Source: Betaproteobacteria bacterium
GTDB taxonomy: Bacteria > Pseudomonadota > Gammaproteobacteria > Burkholderiales > SG8-39
Reading direction: 5' to 3'
DNA length: 11,232 bases
Assembly (NCBI GenBank): GCA_029858545.1
Contig: JAOUFA010000085.1
Span: forward strand, 1 to 11,232
Of this stretch, positions 1 through 5,701 are shown piece by piece. A program made the translations under genes and the position numbers. The notes beneath the pieces are model-generated. The model searched no databases, was not told the DNA's origin, and worked only from the letters and a program-made list of their open reading frames with translations. The first letter of the stretch is position 1, and each line of letters starts with the position of its first letter.

Positions 1-381
1 TCCGGTCTTCGCCACCGCGAGATCGGCGCGATGCTTCCCGAGCGCGTCGCGGAGCCGCGCGACCAGGTCCAAGGGCAGAAACGGCGAGTCGCAGGGCACG
101 GTGACGGCGAGCGCGTGCCGCGCGGCCTTGAGTCCCGCATGCAGCCCCGCGAGGGGGCCGGCGAAGTCGCCGAGGTCGTCGGCGACCACCGGGTGACCGA
201 AGCCCGCGTAGGCCTCGACGTTCTGGTTCGCGTTGACGAGGATCTCATCGACCTGGGGTGCGAGCCGTTCGATCACCCATTGCACCAGCGGCTTGCCGCG
301 CAGCGGCTGCAAGCCCTTGTCGACGCCGCCCATGCGCCGGCCCTGGCCGCCCGCGAGCACGATTCCTGTGATGCCGTCCAT
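1..381 (-). CDS. mobA: Molybdenum cofactor guanylyltransferase MobA, N-terminal part (runs off the left edge)
   Basis: Transfers GMP from GTP to molybdopterin-bound molybdenum, giving the guanine dinucleotide cofactor used by DMSO-reductase-family enzymes; a cytosolic enzyme. The 127 visible codons start at ATG 381 and show the nucleotide-binding signature LAGGQGRRMGGVDKGL (residues 9-24, with the nucleotide-contacting Lys22), NANQN in the next strand, a D..GD.AGPLAGL stretch and the metal-binding VPCDSPFLP motif. These match the order seen in Escherichia coli MobA, which is about 194 residues long, so roughly the last third is missing here. It is divergent from the MFS gene with 75 bases between the start codons. 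No Shine-Dalgarno sequence precedes the ATG; instead a TAGAAT box sits 7 bases upstream, which may mean a leaderless transcript. Family assignment is firm. Confidence 0.93.
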   Translation of the reverse strand, partial: MDGITGIVLAGGQGRRMGGVDKGLQPLRGKPLVQWVIERLAPQVDEILVNANQNVEAYAGFGHPVVADDLGDFAGPLAGLHAGLKAARHALAVTVPCDSPFLPLDLVARLRDALGKHRADLAVAKTG

Positions 382-388
382 AGCCGCG

Positions 389-394
389 ATTCTA
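389..394 (-). promoter_or_regulatory. Possible -10 box for mobA, very close to the start codon
   Basis: On the minus strand TAGAAT (five of six matches to TATAAT) ends 7 bases before the mobA ATG. A start site at the usual distance would fall at or beside the start codon, giving a leaderless message, which fits the missing Shine-Dalgarno. No good -35 box is visible 16-18 bases upstream, so this is a weak call. Confidence 0.3.
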
Positions 395-404
395 AGCGAG
401 CCGT

Positions 405-419
405 GCGGTCTGAAACCGC
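405..419. promoter_or_regulatory. Small dyad between divergent mobA and MFS genes
   Basis: GCGGT and ACCGC form a perfect 5-bp inverted repeat around a 5-base centre, in the middle of the 75-base divergent intergenic region. It lies just upstream of the possible mobA -10 box and could be an operator. Short GC dyads are common by chance at this base composition. Confidence 0.2.
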
Positions 420-456
420 GTTGAGAGATCGGTCACGACATGAGACACTGCGCGCC

Positions 457-1653
457 ATGCAGGATCGCCGCTTTCTCGTGCCGTTCATCAACCTCGGCCA
501 TACGCTCGACCATCTGGTGATGCTGGTCTTCCCGACGGTGGCGGTCGCGCTGGCGCGCGAATGGCATCGGCCCTACGCCGAACTGCTGCCGCTGTCGCTC
601 GGCGGCTTCATCGCGTTCGGCGCGTTCGCGATTCCGGCGGGCTGGCTCGCCGATCACTGGAGCCGCTATCGCACGATGCAGCTGTTCTTCTTCGGCATCG
701 GTGCGTCGATGCTCGCGACCGGATTCGCGCAGGCGCCCTGGCAGATCGCGCTTGGTCTCACGGTGACCGGCGCGTTTGCGGCGATCTATCACCCGGTGGG
801 CATCGCGATGCTGGTGGCCGGCCCCGAACGCATGGGGCGGACGCTGGGCTGGAACGGCCTGTTCGGCAACCTCGGCCTTGCCGCCGCGGCGCTCGTCTCC
901 GGCGCGCTGATGGATTTCGCCGGCTGGCGCGCGGCGTTCTTCGTCCCCGGCACGCTGGCGATCGCCGCGGGCGCCGGATTCGCGCTGCTCGTGCCCGACC
1001 CGGGGCGCGTCGCGCGGACCTCGAAGTCGATCGGCCTGCATATCGACCGTGCCACGATGGCGCGTATCTTCGCGATCCTGCTCGTTGCCACCGCCTGCGG
1101 CGGAATCATCTTCAATTCGACCACCGTGTCGATGCCGAAGGTGTTCGACGAGCGCCTGCGCATGCTGGCGCAGAGCAACTTCGGCATCGGCGCGCTGGTT
1201 GCGTTCGTCTACACGGTCGCCGCCTTCGCGCAGGTGGCGATGGGCACGCTGATCGACCGCTTCGAACTGCGGCGCCTGATGATCGGCATCGCGCTCGTGC
1301 AGATCCCGCTGCTCGCGCTTGCCGCGAACCTCGATGGCTGGGCGATGCTCGCCGCGGCGCTCGCGATGATGCTCGCGGTGTTCGGCCAGATTCCGCTCAA
1401 CGACGCGATCGTCGGCAGGTACTGCGCCGACGAATATCGCGCGCGCGTGCTCGGCGTGCGCTACGTCGTATCGCTTGGCGTCGCCTCGCTCGCGGTGCCG
1501 CTGGTCGCCGGGCTGCACCGCACCGCAGGCGGTTTCAGGAATGTATTCCTGCTGCTCGCGCTGCTTGCCGCGGGAATGTTTGCCGCGTCGCTGTTCTTTC
1601 CGTCGCGGCGCGCGCTCGCCGCCCAGCGCACGAGCGTTGCGGGAACAGCCTGA
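457..1653 (+). CDS. MFS transporter, drug/metabolite exporter type
   Basis: Integral inner-membrane protein of 398 residues, the usual length for a 12-helix major facilitator. Hydrophobic segments run almost the whole length. The loop after helix 2 holds GWLADHWSRYRTM (about residues 62-74), a recognisable MFS motif A (GxLaDrxGrkxxl). The opening, with GHTLDHLVMLVFPT and YAELLPLSLGG, recalls the fosmidomycin-resistance-like branch, but the substrate cannot be read from sequence. ATG 457 was chosen because the open frame further upstream runs antisense through mobA and reads as soluble, Arg-rich protein unlike an MFS N-terminus, while the first helix starts a few residues after this Met. There is no clear Shine-Dalgarno. 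A methyltransferase follows 13 nt after the stop and is probably co-transcribed. Confidence 0.85.
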   Translation: MQDRRFLVPFINLGHTLDHLVMLVFPTVAVALAREWHRPYAELLPLSLGGFIAFGAFAIPAGWLADHWSRYRTMQLFFFGIGASMLATGFAQAPWQIALGLTVTGAFAAIYHPVGIAMLVAGPERMGRTLGWNGLFGNLGLAAAALVSGALMDFAGWRAAFFVPGTLAIAAGAGFALLVPDPGRVARTSKSIGLHIDRATMARIFAILLVATACGGIIFNSTTVSMPKVFDERLRMLAQSNFGIGALVAFVYTVAAFAQVAMGTLIDRFELRRLMIGIALVQIPLLALAANLDGWAMLAAALAMMLAVFGQIPLNDAIVGRYCADEYRARVLGVRYVVSLGVASLAVPLVAGLHRTAGGFRNVFLLLALLAAGMFAASLFFPSRRALAAQRTSVAGTA

Positions 1654-1666
1654 TCGGGCGCGCGCG

Positions 1667-2380
1667 ATGACCTCGTGCTGCCTGCACAAGCGCGATACCG
1701 CGCGCTTCTTCGGCTGGTTCGCGCGCAGCTATCGCCGGCGCTTCGGGCGCGAGGGGTTGGAACCCTCGCAGAAGCAGCTGGTCGAGGGCTTGATGCGGGC
1801 CGGCATCGGCGCGGCGACGCTGCTCGAGATTGGTTGCGGAACGGGCTATCTGCACCAGTTCTTGCTGCAGCGGGGTGCGGCGCGCGCCATGGGGGTCGAT
1901 CTGTCGGAGAAGATGCTCGACGAGGCGCGCGGCACGGCGCGCGAACGGGGGCTGTCGGGGCGGACCGATTATCGCGCGGGGGATTTCGTCGATCTCGCCG
2001 ACGCGATCGCCCCGGCCGACGCGGTGATCCTCGACAAAGTGATCTGCTGTTATCCCGACGCCGGGACGCTGGTGCGCGAATCGTCGCGCAAGGCCGCTCG
2101 CGTGTACGCGTTCACGATACCGCGCAACCGCTGGTGGCCGCGGCTGGGCATCGCGATCGGCGCGATGCTGCTCGCGCTGATCCGCTGCGGGTTTCGGCCC
2201 TATGTGCACGACCCGGCGATGATCGATCGCTGGCTCGCGGAGGCGCGCTTCGAGCGCGTGTACGAGAACCAGACCCTGATATGGCTGACGCGGGTGTATT
2301 CGCGGCGCGCAGACCAGGAAAATTTCCTCCAGGAAGATTCGCGTACGGACTTGTCCCGGCGCCCTGAACATATCGCTTGA
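1667..2380 (+). CDS. Class I SAM-dependent methyltransferase
   Basis: Predicted methyltransferase of 237 residues with a Rossmann-type SAM-binding core. Motif I is LLEIGCGTGYL (residues 52-62), followed by the acidic strand-2 end GVDLSEKMLDEAR, which binds the SAM ribose, then DYRAGDFVDL and DAVILDKVICCYPD as later core strands. A hydrophobic stretch (LGIAIGAMLLALI) lies in the C-terminal half, as in relatives of magnesium-protoporphyrin O-methyltransferase. No photosynthesis genes are nearby, so the substrate is unknown. ATG 1667 lies 13 nt after the MFS stop; further upstream the frame only overlaps the transporter gene. Family members usually end close to the WLTRVYSRR segment. The last 20 or so residues here are polar and lie over a repeat-like stretch, so the tail may be a non-conserved extension. 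Confidence 0.82.
   Translation: MTSCCLHKRDTARFFGWFARSYRRRFGREGLEPSQKQLVEGLMRAGIGAATLLEIGCGTGYLHQFLLQRGAARAMGVDLSEKMLDEARGTARERGLSGRTDYRAGDFVDLADAIAPADAVILDKVICCYPDAGTLVRESSRKAARVYAFTIPRNRWWPRLGIAIGAMLLALIRCGFRPYVHDPAMIDRWLAEARFERVYENQTLIWLTRVYSRRADQENFLQEDSRTDLSRRPEHIA
2314..2341. repeat. Short imperfect direct repeat at the methyltransferase 3' end
   Basis: CCAGGAAAATT and CCAGGAAGATT occur about 17 bases apart inside the last codons of the methyltransferase; the first overlaps the odd palindrome GGAAAATTTCC. The stretch is noticeably richer in A/T than the gene around it. It may mark a junction or a small degenerate repeat, but could be chance. Confidence 0.3.
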
Positions 2381-2535
2381 CCGGTGAGCACACCGGCCGT
2401 AAGGTGGCCGTGCCGGAAGTGACCGACCGGTAATCATCGTTGGCGGGCTGCTGAGGGCTGCGTTGCGTGCGCCCGGCCACCCGCCGATCCGCGCGTCGTT
2501 CAGACCGTAGTTCGGACCGAAGCGGATTTCCATAT

Positions 2536-2571
2536 CCCCCGCGACCCGGGGGCGACGAGGGGAAAGCCCCC
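2536..2571 (+). promoter_or_regulatory. Mutually exclusive G/C hairpins, possible attenuator-like element
   Basis: Three segments can pair in two exclusive ways. CCCCCG (2536-2541) pairs with CGGGGG (2547-2552) around a 5-base loop. GGGGGC (2548-2553) pairs with GCCCCC (2566-2571) around a 12-base loop. A second G-run at 2559-2562 can also pair with the last C-run. The element lies about 155 bases before the lipoprotein start. There is no T-run right after the second hairpin, so a classical terminator-antiterminator switch is not shown. Confidence 0.25.
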
Positions 2572-2614
2572 TTGTGCAGAGCTTCCCATGTGAAGGACAG
2601 CGGAAGCGAGCGCA

Positions 2615-2667
2615 GGATTTTTCTATCGCGATGCCCTGCAACGCAGCGGGACCGGCACGGATTTTTC
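2615..2667 (+). repeat. Two direct copies of GGATTTTTC, 44 bases apart
   Basis: Identical 9-base copies at 2615-2623 and 2659-2667 stand out as T-runs in GC-rich DNA, just upstream of the lipoprotein gene. The spacing is close to four helical turns, which would put both on the same DNA face if they are protein-binding sites. Function is unknown. Confidence 0.35.
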
Positions 2668-2725
2668 CGGCGATCGGGCTGCGTGCGGCGTCGCAACCTT
2701 TTCCAACCAGCCTGAGGAGTCATAA

Positions 2726-3289
2726 ATGGATCGAGCAACGTGGAAGCGCGCAAGCATGGTGGTGGCGGGTACGGTGGTGGCGGCGATGTCGGTCGGCTGC
2801 TCCCCGCAGAAGACCGCGGTAGCGGCGGTGATCAACGACAAGGTCTACAGCGTGACCCCCGCGTCGGTGAAGGTGAAAGTCGGCATCGTGAGCGGTGAAA
2901 TCACCGAGATGAAGGTCACCGAGCGCGTCGAAGAGGGTTCCGGCCGCGTCACCTCCCCGGCCAGGCTGACTGGCAAGCTGGTCATCAAGAACATCTCCGC
3001 CAACCAGAGCGTACGTCTGATCGGCGGGACGATTCGGTATATCGACGCGCAGGGACGTCCGATCAAGCTCGCGGACGACCGGACTCAGCCGACCGTGATG
3101 GGCAACTCGTCGTACGGTTCTTCCGACAGGCTCGATCCCGGCCAGGAAGCGACCCAGGCGGTGGACGCGGATTTCCCCGTCGCCGCCCTGAAGGCAAACA
3201 AGCTGAAGGACATTCGCCTCGAACTGGCTTACATTCCGTCGCCGTACAAGGAAGAGAGGCTCGACTTCGTGGTATCGATCGGCAAGTAA
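2726..3289 (+). CDS. Predicted lipoprotein of unknown function
   Basis: Protein of 187 residues that I do not recognise as a named family. A basic start (MDRATWKR) and hydrophobic stretch lead to Cys25 in the context MSVGC, a slightly non-standard lipobox (Ser-Val-Gly-Cys, lacking the usual Leu at -3), so lipid attachment to the envelope is likely but not certain. The mature part alternates charged and hydrophobic residues in a beta-rich pattern. It includes LTGKLVIKNISANQSVRLIG and YIDAQGRPI, reminiscent of small beta-sandwich domains in periplasmic lipoproteins. It has no catalytic-looking motif and only the one lipobox-type Cys. ATG 2726 is supported by GAGGAG ending about 7 bases upstream. 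The gene seems to stand alone, flanked by a long leader and a strong hairpin. Confidence 0.8.
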   Translation: MDRATWKRASMVVAGTVVAAMSVGCSPQKTAVAAVINDKVYSVTPASVKVKVGIVSGEITEMKVTERVEEGSGRVTSPARLTGKLVIKNISANQSVRLIGGTIRYIDAQGRPIKLADDRTQPTVMGNSSYGSSDRLDPGQEATQAVDADFPVAALKANKLKDIRLELAYIPSPYKEERLDFVVSIGK

Positions 3290-3296
3290 GCGTTAC

Positions 3297-3341
3297 CCGG
3301 GCCGCGAGGCGCGCGGCCCGCGGCCCGCGCGCCTCGCCCGG
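3297..3341 (+). terminator. Strong GC hairpin after the lipoprotein gene, terminator-like without T-run
   Basis: CGAGGCGCGCGG (3305-3316) and its exact complement CCGCGCGCCTCG (3325-3336) form a perfect 12-bp stem with an 8-base loop. One more G-C pair lies below it, then a CCGG/CCGG outer stem after a small bulge. It starts 8 bases after the stop codon at 3289. The sequence that follows (TTCTGCCCGG) has no T-run, so it may be a weak terminator, an RNA 3'-end stabiliser, or a symmetrical protein site. Confidence 0.55.
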
Positions 3342-3381
3342 TTCTGCCCGGGATCGTGATGGCCTCCCTGAAGATCGTCGA

Positions 3382-3387
3382 TATACT
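3382..3387 (+). promoter_or_regulatory. Possible -10 box of the histidine kinase gene
   Basis: TATACT (five of six matches to TATAAT) lies 34 bases before the ATG in otherwise GC-rich DNA. The hexamer 17 bases upstream is not TTGACA-like, so the promoter may be weak, may need an activator, or may not be real. Confidence 0.3.
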
Positions 3388-3397
3388 CCGCCCGGAT

Positions 3398-3411
3398 TGA
3401 CCAGACGGTCA
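3398..3411 (+). promoter_or_regulatory. Dyad directly before the histidine kinase ribosome binding site
   Basis: TGACC-AGAC-GGTCA is a perfect 5-bp inverted repeat with a 4-base centre, ending right before the G-rich Shine-Dalgarno (GGGGGGAG at 3412-3419). In RNA it would form a tetraloop hairpin touching the ribosome site; in DNA it could be an operator just downstream of the possible -10 box. Confidence 0.35.
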
Positions 3412-3421
3412 GGGGGGAGTC

Positions 3422-5701
3422 ATGCAGTCCCTGCGCAATGTGAGCCTGAAGACCCGGACTACGGTCGCGGTCTCGGCGCTGTTCGTGATCTGCGCCGGCG
3501 CGATCGCCGCCTGGGCACTGGCACTATTCGAAATCGAGAAGAAGGCTTCGCTCTCCGCGCAGGCGTACAGCCTGGTCTCGACCGTTGCCGACAACATCGA
3601 CAGCAAACTCAGACTGGTGCACGGTACGATCATTCGGGTCGCCGCCACGGTGCCGACGGTCGCGCTGGCAGACGCCGAGTCGGCGCAGGACTTTCTCGAC
3701 CGGCAGGTCGCGCTGCATGCGCTGTTCGACAATGGACTGTTCCTGGTTTCGCTCGACCGCAAGCTCGTCGCCGAGAGTCCGTGGGTACGCGGCGCGAACC
3801 GGCGGGGGCGCGACCTCAGTGAGCGCGAGTTCGTGCAGCGGACCCTCGCCACGCGCAAACCCTATATCTCGAAGCCCTATCGATCGACCCACAATCCCGG
3901 GCAGCCGGCGCTCATCATGACCGCGCCGGTCTACAATGCGGCGGGCGAAATGATCGGACTGATCGAGGGAAGTCTTGACCTGCTCGGCTCGAACATTCTG
4001 GCCGACCTCGCGACGCAGCGGATCGGCCGGACCGGCTATCTGTTTCTGGCCGACGGGCGCGACACGATGATCGTCCATCCCGACAAGCGGCGCGTCATGG
4101 GGCCGATGCCCGGGCCGGGCGAGAACCGGCTCTTCGACCGGGCGCTCGACGGTTTCGAGGGCGCGGGCGAGACCGTCAACAGCACGGGCGTTCCCGCGCT
4201 TGAGGCCATCAAGCGGATCAAGTCCACCGGCTGGACCCTTGGCGCGATCCTGCCGCTGGCCGAGTTCTACGCGCCGATCCGCGCCGCGCAGCGCTACTTC
4301 CTGCTGTCGATCGTGCTGGGAACGCTCGCGGTCCTCGTCCTGGTGTGGCTGCTCGCCAATCGGCTGCTCGCGCCGCTCTCGAGCATGACGCGCCAGGTCA
4401 AGGCCATGGCGGGCGAATCGAGCACGCAGGCGCGATTGCCGATCCGGTCTGGCGATGAGATCGGCGTTCTGGCCATCGCGTTCAACGAGATGCTGGAGAA
4501 GCTCTCGCGCCTCAATGCCGAACTGGAGGGGCGCGTGGCCGAGCGTACCGCCGCGCTCGCGGAAGCCCGCGCGCGCAGCGAAGAAGCCCACCGCATGCTG
4601 CTCGCGGTGCTCGATGCGATTCCGCTGCGAGTCTTCTGGAAGGACCTGAACTCGCGCTACCTCGGCGGCAACCAGCTCTTCGCGCGCAGCGCGGGGAAAG
4701 CCTCGCCGCAGGAGATCGTGGGGATGACCGACGACGAATTTGTCTGGCGCGACCTGGCCGACATGTACCGGGCGAACGATGCCTGGGTGATCGAACACGG
4801 TCAGCCCAGGCTGGGCATCGAGTATCCGCTCACCGACCTGAACGGTGACGAGCGGTGGCGGCGTACTTCGAAGGTGCCGCTACGCGACGCCTCGGGTGAC
4901 GTGATCGGCGTGCTGGGGGTTTCGGAGGAGATTACCGCACGCAAGGTCATCGAGCGGGCACTCCAGGCGGCGCGCGACGAGGCCGAACGGGCGAACCTCG
5001 CCAAGTCGGAATTCCTCTCGCGCATGAGCCACGAGCTGCGCACGCCGCTGAACGCGATCCTCGGATTCGGCCAGGTGCTGCAAAGCGATGCGCAGCATCC
5101 GCTCGCCGAGAAGCAGCAGGTGAACGTGCGCGAGATCCTGCACGCCGGCTCGCACCTGCTGGAGTTGATCAACGAAGTGCTCGACCTGGCGCGCATCGAA
5201 TCGGGCAAGTTCAAGGTCAACAGCGAGCCGGTCGCGCTGATGCCGGTGATCAGCAATTGTCTCACCCTGATCCGTCCGCAGGCCGAGGCGCGCGGCATTC
5301 GCCTCGTCGGGCCGGGCGGCGAGGGCGACGAGCGCGTGCGCGCGGATCCCACGCGGCTCAAGCAGGTGCTGCTCAATCTTCTGTCCAACGCCGTCAAGTA
5401 CAACCGGGAGCGGGGTACGGTGGGCATCGTATGCGAGCGCCTGGAAAAGCAAATCGAGATCCGCGTCCACGATACCGGATTGGGCATCAGCGAAGAACGG
5501 CAGGCACGCCTGTTCGTCGCCTTCGAGCGGCTGGATGCCGACAAGACCGCCGTCGAAGGCACCGGGATCGGCCTGGTGCTGACCAAGCGTCTGGTCGAGC
5601 TCATGCAGGGCGAAATCGGCGTGCAGAGCAAGCCCGGCGCGGGGAGCACGTTCTGGGTGCGTTTGCCGAGGGTGCACGCCGCGCCGCTCAGCGCCGCGTG
5701 A
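3422..5701 (+). CDS. Membrane-bound sensor histidine kinase (dCache-HAMP-PAS-HisKA-HATPase)
   Basis: A 759-residue sensor kinase that should autophosphorylate on His in response to an extracytoplasmic ligand. Order: first membrane helix about residues 13-36; periplasmic double-Cache region to about 290, with the typical GRTGYLFLADGRDTMIVHPD segment; second helix about 292-312; HAMP about 313-365; a coiled segment; a PAS/PAC domain about 394-510; HisKA with FLSRMSHELRTPLNAILGF and phospho-acceptor His537; then HATPase_c with N-box NLLSNAVKYN (Asn652, Asn656), G1 DTGLGI (Asp684) and G2 GTGIGL (from Gly713). All catalytic motifs look intact. There is no receiver or Hpt domain, and no response regulator gene within the window, so its partner lies elsewhere. 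ATG 3422 has a strong G-rich Shine-Dalgarno. The 3' end overlaps the convergent antiporter gene by 14 nt. Confidence 0.93.
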   Translation: MQSLRNVSLKTRTTVAVSALFVICAGAIAAWALALFEIEKKASLSAQAYSLVSTVADNIDSKLRLVHGTIIRVAATVPTVALADAESAQDFLDRQVALHALFDNGLFLVSLDRKLVAESPWVRGANRRGRDLSEREFVQRTLATRKPYISKPYRSTHNPGQPALIMTAPVYNAAGEMIGLIEGSLDLLGSNILADLATQRIGRTGYLFLADGRDTMIVHPDKRRVMGPMPGPGENRLFDRALDGFEGAGETVNSTGVPALEAIKRIKSTGWTLGAILPLAEFYAPIRAAQRYFLLSIVLGTLAVLVLVWLLANRLLAPLSSMTRQVKAMAGESSTQARLPIRSGDEIGVLAIAFNEMLEKLSRLNAELEGRVAERTAALAEARARSEEAHRMLLAVLDAIPLRVFWKDLNSRYLGGNQLFARSAGKASPQEIVGMTDDEFVWRDLADMYRANDAWVIEHGQPRLGIEYPLTDLNGDERWRRTSKVPLRDASGDVIGVLGVSEEITARKVIERALQAARDEAERANLAKSEFLSRMSHELRTPLNAILGFGQVLQSDAQHPLAEKQQVNVREILHAGSHLLELINEVLDLARIESGKFKVNSEPVALMPVISNCLTLIRPQAEARGIRLVGPGGEGDERVRADPTRLKQVLLNLLSNAVKYNRERGTVGIVCERLEKQIEIRVHDTGLGISEERQARLFVAFERLDADKTAVEGTGIGLVLTKRLVELMQGEIGVQSKPGAGSTFWVRLPRVHAAPLSAA

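Larger units (their letters stand above)
2381..2725. other. 345-base gene-free leader upstream of the lipoprotein gene
   Basis: I find no credible gene on either strand; the open frames here are Arg/Ser/Pro-rich shadows of GC-rich DNA. The region opens with ACCGGT-flanked sequence containing CGGCC...GGCCG (a possible weak hairpin after the methyltransferase, without a T-run). It also has the dyad TTCGGACCGAA at 2511-2521, competing G/C hairpins at 2536-2571, and two copies of GGATTTTTC at 2615-2623 and 2659-2667. It ends in a good ribosome binding site (GAGGAG). I see no match to a riboswitch class I know, and no confident promoter. Confidence 0.5.

Noticed and set aside
31..456. Upstream extension of the MFS open frame to an ATG at 31
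   Set aside because: It lies antisense to mobA, whose motifs are clear, and reads as Arg-rich soluble sequence. The transporter's first helix starts just after ATG 457.
433..1689. 418-codon open frame antisense to the MFS gene
   Set aside because: Arg/Glu/His-rich composition with no domain pattern is typical of the shadow frame opposite a GC-rich gene; the plus strand shows clear membrane-transporter features.
1535..2641. 368-codon minus-strand open frame across the methyltransferase and leader
   Set aside because: Low-complexity Arg/Pro/Ala composition, opposite a gene with intact SAM motifs; no ribosome binding site or domain seen.
2467..2715. Small plus-strand open frame in the lipoprotein leader
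   Set aside because: Arg/Ser/Pro-rich, no ribosome binding site, no family resemblance, and it overlaps the competing hairpins. It looks like non-coding leader.
3524..4798. 424-codon minus-strand open frame inside the histidine kinase gene
   Set aside because: Shadow frame of the kinase: biased Arg/Asp/His content and no recognisable motif.
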